Below, one piece after another: positions 17,719 through 26,936 of a DNA stretch of 64,000 nucleotides. The notes under the pieces were generated by a model that saw only the letters and a list, made by a program, of their open reading frames with translations, had not been told where the DNA came from and did not search any database. The first letter of the stretch is position 1; each line of letters begins with the position of its first letter. The position numbers and the translations under genes are program-made. Source of the stretch: Sulfolobus sp. S-194 (GTDB lineage: Archaea > Thermoproteota > Thermoprotei_A > Sulfolobales > Sulfolobaceae); contig NZ_CP035730.1 of NCBI RefSeq assembly GCF_012222305.1, positions 2,725,527 to 2,789,526 of the forward strand, read 5' to 3'.

Positions 17719-18573
17719 ATGTATTTTCTTTTTCTGTTTATATTACTTTATCTTGTGTTTATCCTTGTAGGCAGATTTATCAAACTTCCTTCTATAATAT
17801 CTGATATTGTAATAGTTTCTTTAATATTTACAATTTCGTTTTGGGGTGGTAATGAGATTAGTGGATCCCAGATTTTATATATTTTATATACTTCATTACT
17901 AACCTCGATCGTAGTAGTTTCGATCACTTATCTACTAGGATTGTTCCTTTCCGTCTCAAGCAAATCGGAATGGAAGAAGATTGATTTTAAATCACAATTA
18001 AAGTATATGTTGCCCTTGGTCTTAGGTCTTCTTTCAGGATTCTTTATAAAGGTAAAGATAAATTTTAATGAGATCATCGATTACGAATTGTATGCTTTAG
18101 TAATCGTTATAGGTATTCAAGTAGGGGAAAGTTTAAGGCTCGAGATATTAAAGAGAATTTCTGGACTAGCTATAGTTTCTATTTTGGTAGATTTTATTGG
18201 GGCAATTATTTCAGCAATTCTTCTCTCGCCTTTCTATCCTTTTAAGGAGATTTTACTTACAACTCTAGGTTCTGGGTGGTACTCTTATACCGGACCGTTT
18301 TTAGCAAAATATTATGGTCCAACAATTGGGGTTTTTGCTTTTTTAGTAAACTTTTTGAGAGAACAGTTAACTTTCCTCTTAATTCCATTATTCTTTAAAG
18401 TTAGAGCCTCCCCAATAGGGGCAATAGCTGTTGGTGGTGCTACAAGTATGGACGTTACCCTACCATTGTACGTTGATTTATTGGGTAATGAATATGCGAT
18501 TGGAGCGTTGATAAATGGGTTAATATTGACGTTATTAGTACCCATATTATTACCTCTAGTGGAGGTCTTATAA
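17719..18573 (+). CDS. lysO: LysO family lysine exporter
   Basis: Eight-helix membrane protein of the LysO (YbjE/DUF340) family, which exports L-lysine and toxic analogues. The conserved second-half signature is present: LGSGWYSYTGPFLAK, VNFLREQLTFLLIPLFF and GGATSMDVTLPLY. The frame is open upstream to 17539, but ATG 17719 is chosen because the TATA-like ATATTTATAC (17688-17697) would otherwise be inside the gene and because the protein then begins directly with helix 1. It is followed after two bases by an MFS gene, so the two form an operon. Confidence 0.88.
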   Translation: MYFLFLFILLYLVFILVGRFIKLPSIISDIVIVSLIFTISFWGGNEISGSQILYILYTSLLTSIVVVSITYLLGLFLSVSSKSEWKKIDFKSQLKYMLPLVLGLLSGFFIKVKINFNEIIDYELYALVIVIGIQVGESLRLEILKRISGLAIVSILVDFIGAIISAILLSPFYPFKEILLTTLGSGWYSYTGPFLAKYYGPTIGVFAFLVNFLREQLTFLLIPLFFKVRASPIGAIAVGGATSMDVTLPLYVDLLGNEYAIGALINGLILTLLVPILLPLVEVL

Positions 18574-18575
18574 CA

Positions 18576-19691
18576 ATGCTAAAGAAGATTTTCATAGTAT
18601 TTGTTTCGTCTCTGTCATTCTTCCTATCGTATTTCTCAAGAATAGCATGGAGTATAGTATCAGTGTATTCTTCGTTAAAACCAACAGTTATTGAAGATGG
18701 AATAATATTCTCACTTTTCTTTATTGGCTATATTATAGTCCAAATACCAGCTGGAATTTTATCAGATTATGTTTCACCTAAAATTATAGCTCTTCTTAGC
18801 TTAGTAGGATTAACAGTATCGTCTTTTATTTCTGGTATATCGTCAAATATACAAGAGGAATATTTCGGAAGTATTTTAATGGGATTATCAGCAGGATGGA
18901 TATATCCAGTTACTATAAAGATTTTATCCTTAAGTTTTTCTAGGCAAGAACTACCTATTGCAATAGGCTATTATAGTTTAGCATGGCCACTATCTATAGT
19001 CCTGGCTGGACTTATCTTACCGTGGCTTAGTATAAATTTTGGCTGGAGGTTTTCATACTACATAATTTCATTAATTTCGCTTATCACTGCCCTTATGTTT
19101 CTCTTCATAAAGAGTAGAAAAGGAGAACGAAGTACACAAGAGATAATTATGAAGGACAAAAATGTTATTATTGTAAGTTTAGCGGGTTTTCTCTTCTTTT
19201 TAGCATATTGGATAATTACTTTGTATGCTTACAAGTACTTTTTGTTCATAGGCCTTAATGATTATTTGGCTGGTATTGCATATTCTCTACTTGCATTAGC
19301 TGGAATACCATCTACGATAATTGCAGGATATATTATAAGAAGTTTAGGGGTGAAGATTACACTTTCTCTCTTTGAACTTTTTTACGGGACTTTAACCTTA
19401 TCTCTATCTTTCCTTACTCTTCCAATTTACATAATGATTACATCAGGGATTATGGGATTTGTTCGTTTTATCATCACACCAGCTAATTCTACGGCAGTAT
19501 CTTTAATAGGCGGTAAAAAGGCTGGTAGTGTAACGGGTTTTGCAAATTTCTTTTGGCAAAGTAGCGGAATTGTAGCCCCAATAGTAGCATCTTTTATAAT
19601 TATATCAATGGGCTATTTTTTACTCTGGATAATAAGTGGTATTATTATAATAATTTCATCGTTAGTTTATTTTATGCTTCTAAAAATTTAA
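18576..19691 (+). CDS. MFS transporter
   Basis: 371 residues with about 12 hydrophobic segments. IPAGILSDYVSPKIIALLSL is the helix 2-3 loop in the position of the MFS G-x-x-x-D motif. The gene begins two bases after lysO, so it is the second gene of that operon and may share its physiological context (export or uptake of cationic amino acids or related compounds); the direct substrate is unknown. Confidence 0.85.
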   Translation: MLKKIFIVFVSSLSFFLSYFSRIAWSIVSVYSSLKPTVIEDGIIFSLFFIGYIIVQIPAGILSDYVSPKIIALLSLVGLTVSSFISGISSNIQEEYFGSILMGLSAGWIYPVTIKILSLSFSRQELPIAIGYYSLAWPLSIVLAGLILPWLSINFGWRFSYYIISLISLITALMFLFIKSRKGERSTQEIIMKDKNVIIVSLAGFLFFLAYWIITLYAYKYFLFIGLNDYLAGIAYSLLALAGIPSTIIAGYIIRSLGVKITLSLFELFYGTLTLSLSFLTLPIYIMITSGIMGFVRFIITPANSTAVSLIGGKKAGSVTGFANFFWQSSGIVAPIVASFIIISMGYFLLWIISGIIIIISSLVYFMLLKI

Positions 19692-19791
19692 CTATCTTCT
19701 TGTCGTAAAAATTGGCTATATTAAGAAGAATCATTACTTGTGATACACCCACTTTCATACATGTTACAAAACGTCTTCCAAGCTAGAAAAA

Positions 19792-20157
19792 TCATTTAAA
19801 GTTTAAAGCCCTTCCACAATTAGGGCAATATTTCCAATTTGGTTCGAACCCTCATCTCACAATATGGGCATGAGTATTAGGAACCCTGATACTCATAATA
19901 CAGTATGATTTGTTGTATTCCACTAAGGATCTTGTTCTCCTCTTCATGGCTACCTAAAATGCCAGCCACATCAACTTCTGCTAAACTAATTGAAAATAAA
20001 GCGAATAAAGAGCTATGTAAAAATTCATCAGCTATTCCTAGCCCATCACTTAATCCAGATCTTTCCAATTCAACTCTTCCATTTGTTACATCACTTTCTA
20101 TATGAATAGAATTTAGCGATTGATAAATTTTATATTGTATAGTGATGGTTCCTAATA
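19792..20157 (-). pseudogene. Broken small gene with a C-terminal zinc ribbon
   Basis: On the minus strand a frame runs from about 20157 through SIHIESDVTNGRVELERSG and ISLAEVDVAGILGSHEEENK to a TAA at 19877-19879. In the same frame the next codons give YSCPYCEMR, and after a one-base shift FEPNWKYCPNCGRALNFK and a stop. CPYC...CPNC is an obvious zinc ribbon, so a nonsense mutation and a frameshift have split one gene of roughly 120 codons. No family name is offered; such proteins are common in archaeal mobile elements and as small regulators. Confidence 0.5.
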
Positions 20158-20166
20158 CCTATTCTA

Positions 20167-20350
20167 TGAATTTATAAGAGTTAAGTCATGGGTAAACACT
20201 ATTGCATTAGGACTATAAATGTAGTAAACCCTGTATCATTGTCCTCTTAAATAAAGGGCTAAGTCTTTGCTTAACTCTTTTGTATTTAAAGATCTATAAA
20301 GAGGTAGCTGTATTATCTTGTTATCAATTCCTACTGGTTGACAAATATAA
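20167..20350 (-). pseudogene. Remnant of an unknown gene upstream of the zinc-ribbon relic
   Basis: Minus-strand frame with protein-like sequence CQPVGIDNKIIQLPLYRSLN and SKDLALYLRGQ, an internal stop, then YRVYYIYSPNAIVFTHDLTL to a TAG near 20167. The zinc-ribbon relic begins directly after it, so this looks like a decayed two-gene unit. The rest of 19692-20444 has no supported gene. Confidence 0.4.
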
Positions 20351-20444
20351 GAATAATTGGATTATACACATAGAATATTTTTCAAATAGAAGTATATAAT
20401 CTTAACTAAAAGCTTATAGGGTATAGAATCAAATTTTTTATAGG

Positions 20445-21356
20445 TTGCTTGAACTAATAATAATCTTTATCTTTCTAATATTGTCAGCCGAACTAATTTC
20501 TAAGGGTACTGAAAAACTGGAACCATTCATGGGACAAGGAATGGCTGGAGGTATTATAATGGGTTTGTTAACAGCTTTACCAGAGACAATTTTTGTCATC
20601 GTGGCTAGTCTAAGAAATCAACCCTATGTAGCTTTAGGCTCGGCTATTGGGGGTAACGTTTTGCTTTTTACTTTTGGCATAGGTTTTCTAGGTGTTTATT
20701 TCTATTTAAGATGGAGAAAAAATCTGAGTATTAATGAGGATTATTCAGTCGAAGAAAGATTCCTTATAATAACTACAATAGCTTTAGCAATCATCCTTTT
20801 ATATGGTCATCTTAATTTATATACTGCAATTCCACTCCTAGGCATTTACTTATATTATGCAATATATAGGGTTAGGAAATTTACAAAAGAGAATAGAGAT
20901 ATAGACGAGAAAGAGGTACTGAAAGCAGCTATTTATTTAATTATAGGAGCATTTATTCTCATCATATTTTCTGATCCTTTCGTGGAAGAATTAGCATCCT
21001 TATCTAAACAATTAGGAGTTCCAGCTGTTTGGCTAGCTCTCATTATCTCACCATTAGCTGGTGAAATAGAAGAAACACTCTCAGCAATAAGATTAGCACA
21101 CTCATATGAAGCTGGAGGATCTTTAGCTATATTTGACTTCGTTGGCAGCAAAATACAAAATGGTACAGTACTTCTAGGGATAATAGGTCTGTTTTCTGAT
21201 ATATCAATAATGCCCGGATTAAATGAACTTATAGCTACGCTAGTCGTTAATGTAATAGCTATAATGATTCTTATGGATAAAAAATTAGGAGTCAAAGAAA
21301 GTATAGTTTTACTATTTCTCTATTTTTTAATAGCTACTATGACCTTATATTTATGA
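20445..21356 (+). CDS. CaCA family cation (Na+/Ca2+-type) exchanger
   Basis: Membrane antiporter of the Ca2+/cation antiporter superfamily. The two alpha repeats are clear: [17 protein letters not shown]...[16 protein letters not shown] in the first half and [20 protein letters not shown]...[15 protein letters not shown] in the second, each with the acidic residues that bind the cation (PE and EIEE). About ten helices in 303 residues with a charged central loop. It starts at TTG 20445. It probably exports Ca2+ or another divalent ion against protons. The DUF202 gene follows after 16 bases. Confidence 0.88.
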   Translation: MLELIIIFIFLILSAELISKGTEKLEPFMGQGMAGGIIMGLLTALPETIFVIVASLRNQPYVALGSAIGGNVLLFTFGIGFLGVYFYLRWRKNLSINEDYSVEERFLIITTIALAIILLYGHLNLYTAIPLLGIYLYYAIYRVRKFTKENRDIDEKEVLKAAIYLIIGAFILIIFSDPFVEELASLSKQLGVPAVWLALIISPLAGEIEETLSAIRLAHSYEAGGSLAIFDFVGSKIQNGTVLLGIIGLFSDISIMPGLNELIATLVVNVIAIMILMDKKLGVKESIVLLFLYFLIATMTLYL

Positions 21357-21372
21357 ATAAAAATGTACTCTT

Positions 21373-21717
21373 ATGAGTGCGAGTGATCATTTAGCAAACA
21401 AGAGGACATTTTTAGCATGGGTTAGAACAGCAATAGCCTTAATGGGTTTTGGTTTCGTAATAGCAAAATTTCAAATTTTTCTTCACATCCTGGCACATCA
21501 ACCTTTAACCTCAACAACTCTGTTGGGCGGAGTGATAATGATAATTATGGGAATAGCGACCTTGCTTTACGGTTTTTATGAGTATATTCAACAAGAAAAA
21601 GAACTAGAACGAAAACAGTTCAGTCCTAGACTAACCCCAATGATTATTTACACAGCTTTACTTACAGTTTTAGCGATAGCTTTAGTAGTTAGCCTATACT
21701 TAAGTACTGGGATTTAA
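21373..21717 (+). CDS. DUF202 (YidH) family membrane protein
   Basis: 114 residues, three membrane helices. The family hallmark LANKRTFLAWVRTAIALMGF opens the protein, followed by helices around ILAHQPLTSTTLLGGVIMII and TPMIIYTALLTVLAIALVVS. Function of DUF202 proteins is not established. Follows the CaCA gene closely and is convergent with the EF-Tu-like gene, overlapping by 18 bases. Confidence 0.85.
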   Translation: MSASDHLANKRTFLAWVRTAIALMGFGFVIAKFQIFLHILAHQPLTSTTLLGGVIMIIMGIATLLYGFYEYIQQEKELERKQFSPRLTPMIIYTALLTVLAIALVVSLYLSTGI

Positions 21718-22560
21718 TTCTGCGTATCCAAATACTCTAGGAGTTTTTGGCTTAGCGTTAACGTTGATTATTATTCCTCTTTCTATTGTCTCTGGAATTT
21801 CTCCGTTTAAAACAATTTCATCTCCAGAAACACTACCCATCACTTTAAAACCTCCAGCTATTACATGAACGTTTTGCGCATCTGAAGACCATTTAAACTT
21901 CCTATATTTTACTCTATTAACGAGTTTAATTCCAGGTTTTATTAGCGCGGTTACACCTTCAATATCTTCTAATTTCACATTTCTAAGTGCAAATCCTATC
22001 CTTGTCCCTGGTAGAACACTTTCTTGGTCTTCATCAAGAACTTGTATGCTTTTTATCTCGACTTCTTTTTTCATCGGAAGGGCAATTAACTTATCATGAA
22101 CATTTACTTGAGTTAAAGCAAAACCTAAAACTACTACGCCAACTCCCTTAACGTTAAATGCCCTATCAATATAAACATAACCTCTATCCTTTACCTCAAC
22201 ATCCTCCTCCTTAAATTCACTGACCATGGAAGAAATCGAAAGCTCTTTGAATATCTTATTGAACGTCTCAGTATCATCTGGTAAAACTATTCCTCTAATT
22301 CCAGAGGCTTCTGCTATTAGAGCTAACTCGCCTTCTATTGCTGTAATCTTTGGCATTCTAAGGTAGAAGAAACTTGATATGGATAGAGCTTCAGCTTGAT
22401 CAAGAATTTTTTGTGAAGAGGGAACTAAGATAGATCTAACTAAATCGCCAATTTTCCTATAGTATATCTGGTTTTCAGTCTTTTTCCCTAGTTTTTCTGC
22501 TATACTTAAGGCGTCTTTTTCATCTGATGAAAGCACTGTGATTATTGAACCCTTAAGCAT
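21700..22560 (-). CDS. EF-Tu/SelB-like protein without a GTPase P-loop
   Basis: The second half is a translation-factor domain 2 (YIDRAFNVKGVGVVVLGFAL, KEVEIKSIQVLDEDQ, LPGTRIGFALRNV) followed by a domain-3-like part. The first about 130 residues correspond to the G domain in size and alternate helix/strand, but no GxxxxGK[ST], DxxG or NKxD is present, so it should not bind GTP in the usual way. Archaeal genomes contain such EF-1A/SelB relatives of unproven role; a ribosome- or RNA-associated function is a guess. Cytoplasmic. Monocistronic. Confidence 0.75.
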   Translation of the reverse strand: MLKGSIITVLSSDEKDALSIAEKLGKKTENQIYYRKIGDLVRSILVPSSQKILDQAEALSISSFFYLRMPKITAIEGELALIAEASGIRGIVLPDDTETFNKIFKELSISSMVSEFKEEDVEVKDRGYVYIDRAFNVKGVGVVVLGFALTQVNVHDKLIALPMKKEVEIKSIQVLDEDQESVLPGTRIGFALRNVKLEDIEGVTALIKPGIKLVNRVKYRKFKWSSDAQNVHVIAGGFKVMGSVSGDEIVLNGEIPETIERGIIINVNAKPKTPRVFGYAELNPST

Positions 22561-23074
22561 ATGTGTTAGTTATGTAACACGTTTAAATATTTGACTAAAT
22601 GATATTGCAGTTTATAAGCTCTTAGCTATCTTTCCCTCGATCTAAAGTACCTATTCATCATCTATCTTTTGATTCAAGGACTATTATATGTTAAAGCTCT
22701 TTATGCTCGATTTTATCATATATAATAAAGATTGCTCTTTATGCTATTTTCCTCATTCATATAGGCACAACTAATTAAAAAAGTGTTAAAAGACTTTAAT
22801 ATTTATCATCTTTGTGTCAAAAATTTCCAGGTTTTTATAATCTAAAGTAAAAATACCAGAATTTTATAGTTTATAAAATCTTTTTATATGTATAACTTTA
22901 ATTCGATATGTACTATATTTATCAAATTTATGTTAAATAAGATATAATACTCAAAATTTCCTAGGAAAATCTATAACTTTTACTCTTTTTATATCATATT
23001 TATAAATTTTGTGTATAATGCTGTTTAACTAAAAGTTTAAAAATAGTATAATTCTCAAAAGATTCCGATCAAAT
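22561..23074. other. AT-rich intergenic region with promoter of the beta-propeller gene
   Basis: No gene seen. A 12-bp direct repeat GCTCTTTATGCT occurs at 22696-22707 and 22733-22744, 37 bp apart. AGTTTAAAAATAG near 23033-23045 is the probable TATA/BRE of the gene starting at 23075. The remainder is low-complexity A/T. Confidence 0.5.
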
Positions 23075-24754
23075 ATGAATGCAAAGATTTTAGGTATAAT
23101 ATTACTTATCGTAGGATTAATTATAGGGATAGGAGTAGGATATGTCATCCATCAACCTGCAACAATGACAAAAATAGAGTATAAGACTGTAATTCCTTCT
23201 GATATGATAAATGAAACAACTACAACATTCACTATGAAATCGCCTTTAACTGGGATAAGTGAAGAAGTAACTGAATCTACTTATCAAAACTCAACCATGA
23301 AATGGTATCAGTACGTTTATTATAACTATGGTGACTGTTATCTACCTTGGTGGACAGAGGTAACTTATTATCCGTCTAATCTTCCAAAAGATCCAGTAAA
23401 TGAAGGAAATTGGACAGTTTACGCTTATCAGCAAGATCATGAATCGGTAATAAATGTCAACTTCCCAGCAGAAAATTGGTCTTTCGAGCAAATGAATGCC
23501 TTACCACTTAATGCGCAATTCCCAGCATATAAAGCTCTAGGAAATAGGACTGCTCCAGTTATTTTAACACAATTAGTTGGAGATGCTGTAGGTGTAACAT
23601 ACTTTGATGGTATAATTTATGTTCCATCGGATGCCAATGAACTTTACGCAATAAATGCGTATACTGGAAAACTCATATGGGAGGCAACAACAGTAAACTC
23701 AGTAATGAGTAATCCAATTGTAGTAAATACTTCAAGGGGACCAATAGTTTATGTTTCAGTAGGTGATGCTGGCTTCTCAGCCTCTCATAGCATTTTTGCT
23801 GTAATTACTGGAAACTATGGGCATGTCATAAGAGGTTATAGTTACGGTGCCGTTTACGCTTTTAATGCAACTAACGGGCAGTTATTGTGGGTACATTTTG
23901 ATGATGGTAATGTAATGCCAACACCGGCGTATATTGATGGATTACTAATCTATGGCGATGGATCTGGTCATATTATAGCTTTAAATGCAACTAATGGCCA
24001 AGTAGTATGGAGAGATTATGTAGGGGTTTCTGCATTTGACTCTATGAGTTCAACCAATTATTACGTATTTCCTAACGGGACAACAATAGCAATAATGGGC
24101 TTTACTTTAGCTTTACCGCCCTACGGTGAGTTGATTGCTGTCAATGTTCAAAATGGTCAAATAGTTTGGAAGTTCGCTTTACCTAAAGGATATGTACCAT
24201 TTAACACTGGTATGGGTGATGTGTCACCAGCTGTAGATGAAGAGAAAGGAATTGTTGTACAAAGTACTATTGTTAACTTCAATAAAACAAACAGAACAGT
24301 AGGATTTGCAGTTTTTGCATTAAACGCAACTAATGGTCACTTATTATGGATAGAACAATTAGTAAGGGGCTACGTACCACCTGCATTCAAAGGAGGAGTT
24401 CCAACAATTTATAATGGTGTTGTATATGTAGGAACACCAGTTGCAAATGAGCTATTTGCACTAAATGAAACTAACGGTAAAATACTATGGGTTACTCAAA
24501 TTCCTAATGTTCAAGGTCCACCAAATGGTGCTGGCGGTGGTAGAGCTAATCCAGTATATGTCAATGGTTATATTATTGAGCCTGCTGGTGCATATATAGA
24601 TGTTTATAATGCATCTAATGGTCAACTAGTAAAGAATTATTATGTAGGTGGAAGATTTGGAATAGTTAATGCAGTAGTAGTTGGGAGTACAGTATTTGTA
24701 GATAATAGCTATAATTGGGTATTCGCAATTCCACTTAGTGAATTAATTTCCTAA
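23075..24754 (+). CDS. Membrane-anchored PQQ-type beta-propeller protein
   Basis: An N-terminal signal anchor (ILGIILLIVGLIIGIGVGYV) places the 559-residue protein on the outer face of the membrane. The rest is a series of PQQ-enzyme repeats whose blade ends read ELYAINAYTGKLIWE, VYAFNATNGQLLWV, IIALNATNGQVVWR, LIAVNVQNGQIVWK, VFALNATNGHLLWI, LFALNETNGKILWV and a last VYNASNGQLVKNY. Many NxS/T sites fit S-layer-type glycosylation. It may be a quinoprotein dehydrogenase or just a scaffold; typical catalytic Glu/Asp and adjacent-cysteine motifs of alcohol dehydrogenases were not evident. Its 3' end overlaps the convergent gene by 20 bases. Confidence 0.82.
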   Translation: MNAKILGIILLIVGLIIGIGVGYVIHQPATMTKIEYKTVIPSDMINETTTTFTMKSPLTGISEEVTESTYQNSTMKWYQYVYYNYGDCYLPWWTEVTYYPSNLPKDPVNEGNWTVYAYQQDHESVINVNFPAENWSFEQMNALPLNAQFPAYKALGNRTAPVILTQLVGDAVGVTYFDGIIYVPSDANELYAINAYTGKLIWEATTVNSVMSNPIVVNTSRGPIVYVSVGDAGFSASHSIFAVITGNYGHVIRGYSYGAVYAFNATNGQLLWVHFDDGNVMPTPAYIDGLLIYGDGSGHIIALNATNGQVVWRDYVGVSAFDSMSSTNYYVFPNGTTIAIMGFTLALPPYGELIAVNVQNGQIVWKFALPKGYVPFNTGMGDVSPAVDEEKGIVVQSTIVNFNKTNRTVGFAVFALNATNGHLLWIEQLVRGYVPPAFKGGVPTIYNGVVYVGTPVANELFALNETNGKILWVTQIPNVQGPPNGAGGGRANPVYVNGYIIEPAGAYIDVYNASNGQLVKNYYVGGRFGIVNAVVVGSTVFVDNSYNWVFAIPLSELIS

Positions 24755-25196
24755 TAACATAAATCACGAAAGATAGGATTAATCCTACAATCCCAGAAAG
24801 ATAGAGTATTTTTTGGTGTAGCACCACACTCATTTTTTGTATCAATAGAGTTAAAGTTACATTGTATATGATGTTTGTTGGCTTATTATTACTCTCATTA
24901 ATCTCCTTTATTAGTACAAACTTATAACTTCCAGGAGGTAAAGAGGTTATAAATGGATCTATATTAGAGACATTCACTATAAAGTGATTAGAACTAGATA
25001 TAATCTCAACTTCTGAGATCACATTACTACGATTTTGTATAAGCGTAATACTATCTGAGGTGACAAGCGGTGATATGCTCATTTCGTAACTGCTACCAAA
25101 ATTTATGACAATATGAGTTGGATTATTTAGAGTTACTATTGACAAGCTGATTAATGTAAGAGATATTGAAGCTAGTAATAATTCCCATCTTATCAT
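24735..25196 (-). CDS. Membrane-anchored extracytoplasmic partner of ABC transporter
   Basis: 153 residues with a hydrophobic N-terminal helix (LLLASISLTLISLSIVTL) and a C-terminal helix (YLSGIVGLILSFVIYVIRKL). The region between is serine/asparagine-rich with several NxS/T sequons, so it should lie outside the cell. The gene follows the permease gene by 3 bases, making a three-gene operon (ATPase, permease, this protein). It may be a dedicated accessory or sensor subunit; no homologue recognised. Confidence 0.65.
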   Translation of the reverse strand: MIRWELLLASISLTLISLSIVTLNNPTHIVINFGSSYEMSISPLVTSDSITLIQNRSNVISEVEIISSSNHFIVNVSNIDPFITSLPPGSYKFVLIKEINESNNKPTNIIYNVTLTLLIQKMSVVLHQKILYLSGIVGLILSFVIYVIRKLIH

Positions 25197-25199
25197 ATC

Positions 25200-25946
25200 T
25201 TACACCTCTATTCTATAAAATATAATAAGCGATGTGAAAAATAGGGTAATAGCTAGAAATCCATCAATTATAACACCATCTATTAAGTAGTTCAATAGTG
25301 CGTATGAAGGATCAAAAGAGTAGGCTAAAATTATCGGATAGGGGTTCATAAATGAAGTTAAAGCTAGAAACGAAGAGTTAGATTCAATTAACGTATAATT
25401 TCCAAAACCGCCCACAATAAAGATCGATCCTAAAGTAAACAACGATGCTAAAGTTGATGCACCATTACTCCTTAGTAGTAAAGTATAAAATAGGATAACT
25501 GACGTAGAGAAGAAATATCCAGCGGTATATGACAACATAAGAGTTATTGTCAAAGAGTTTATCATGTTAATATCTAGTAAATAAAAGGTATTAGAAATCA
25601 GCCAAAAAAGATAAGGTAAGACTACGTCTAATATATAACTATATGCAAAGAATCGGATTCTTTTTATAGGCATCATTAAGAAGGACACAATGCTTCCATT
25701 AGTTAAATGATCCCCCAACACAAATATAATATTCCTTAAAGCAAGGGAAAATGTAACAGTTTCTGATAAATTAATAAGGGGTATGTAAGCAACGACTAGT
25801 GAATAAGGTTCGAAGTTCCCCTTTTCTAGAAAGGCTGGAATAAATACGTAACCTACTAAGATTACCGGTAACATAAGTTGAAGAGTAGGATCTTTATATC
25901 TCTCCTTAAAAAGTATCTTAAAAATCTCAAACATGTTAAGCACCAC
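25200..25946 (-). CDS. ABC-2 type transporter permease
   Basis: 248 residues with six hydrophobic segments and no large domain, the usual layout of an ABC-2 exporter subunit. It overlaps the ATPase gene by 11 bases and is followed by an accessory membrane protein gene. The loop between helices 2 and 3 ([20 protein letters not shown]) resembles the coupling segment of this family. Substrate unknown. Confidence 0.8.
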   Translation of the reverse strand: MVLNMFEIFKILFKERYKDPTLQLMLPVILVGYVFIPAFLEKGNFEPYSLVVAYIPLINLSETVTFSLALRNIIFVLGDHLTNGSIVSFLMMPIKRIRFFAYSYILDVVLPYLFWLISNTFYLLDINMINSLTITLMLSYTAGYFFSTSVILFYTLLLRSNGASTLASLFTLGSIFIVGGFGNYTLIESNSSFLALTSFMNPYPIILAYSFDPSYALLNYLIDGVIIDGFLAITLFFTSLIIFYRIEV

Positions 25947-26799
25947 TTAACTTTCTAAAAACATCATCAAGACTTGCTTTTCTTATGCTTAAAATTTCAA
26001 TCTTTCCATCATCTAATAAATCCACGATCTCCCTCAGATTTCCTTTAACTTTTATATAAGCTCCGTCAACAGTTGGATTATATTTTTCAAGGACTTTTAG
26101 TGCTTTTTCTTTCTCTTTGACTAGTATTAAGATCTCATCAGAGGAAATTTTCGCTTCAATATCGTTTATTTCCCCTAATGTTGTTATTAATCCGTTGTTG
26201 ATAAATACAATGTGGGTGATTACTTTTTCTAATTCAGAAAGTATATGAGATGAAATGAAAAACGTTACACTATACTCCTTAACCATGAACTTGACTAACT
26301 CATAAAATTCTAATCTAGCTTGAGGATCTAAATTAGCTGTAGGTTCATCGGCAATAATTAACTCTGGATTTTTTAGTAGAGCAGCAATTAACTGGATCTT
26401 TTGTGCTTGTCCAGAAGAAAGTTGAGATATCTTTTTCTTTAAATGCTCGCTTAAATTAAACTCCTTTATAAGTTTGCTTAAATCTCCCTTAAATATCGTA
26501 TTTAGATCACTTAAGTATTCTTCTACGGTATCATTAGGAGGATAAGGTAATTTTGTAAAAATAACAGATACTTTTCTTTTTAGTTTAGGATTATCCCACG
26601 GATCTTCTCCAAGAACTTTAACAACTCCTGAATCTTTTCTAATTAATCCGGATAGTATCTTTATAGTAGTAGTCTTTCCAGAACTATTGGGGCCAATAAA
26701 TCCAGTTATAGAGCTTTGATGAACAATAAATGTGATGTTTCGTAAAATAGGTTTATTGTTATAACTTTTAGAAACGTTATATACTTCGATAGCATACAC
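25936..26799 (-). CDS. ABC transporter ATPase subunit
   Basis: Motifs: Walker [10 protein letters not shown] (Ser for Ala/Gly in the middle), signature LSSGQAQK, Walker [15 protein letters not shown]-loop ISSHI. A C-terminal extension of about 80 residues follows the core. Upstream in-frame codons exist to 26823, but the TATA-like ATTTTATATTG at about 26822-26832 (minus strand) points to a leaderless start at GTG 26799 (VYAIEVYNV). First gene of the ATPase-permease-accessory operon; drives export of an unknown substrate. Confidence 0.88.
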   Translation of the reverse strand: MYAIEVYNVSKSYNNKPILRNITFIVHQSSITGFIGPNSSGKTTTIKILSGLIRKDSGVVKVLGEDPWDNPKLKRKVSVIFTKLPYPPNDTVEEYLSDLNTIFKGDLSKLIKEFNLSEHLKKKISQLSSGQAQKIQLIAALLKNPELIIADEPTANLDPQARLEFYELVKFMVKEYSVTFFISSHILSELEKVITHIVFINNGLITTLGEINDIEAKISSDEILILVKEKEKALKVLEKYNPTVDGAYIKVKGNLREIVDLLDDGKIEILSIRKASLDDVFRKLSGA

Positions 26800-26936
26800 A
26801 GAAAATCTGTGGATAAAAAACAATATAAAATTTTTCCATATTTGAAAGGAAATGAAGTTTTAGTTTTTATTAAATTAACTTAAAGCAAGAAAAATGATGA
26901 AAGAAAACTTTTTATTCTTTCGGGCTACCCTAAAAT

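Noticed and set aside
19835..19860. GGTTCGAACC resembling a tRNA T-arm
   Set aside because: No matching acceptor, D or anticodon stems occur on either side, and the sequence is explained as part of the broken zinc-ribbon gene on the minus strand.
19875..20157. Inverted repeat TATTAGGAACC / GGTTCCTAATA 260 bp apart, looking like ends of a small element
   Set aside because: The left arm is in coding sequence of the relic gene, no target duplication is seen, and no second copy exists in the window.
22636..22660. ATGATGA on the minus strand as box C of another guide RNA
   Set aside because: No CTGA occurs at 12 nt or near it.
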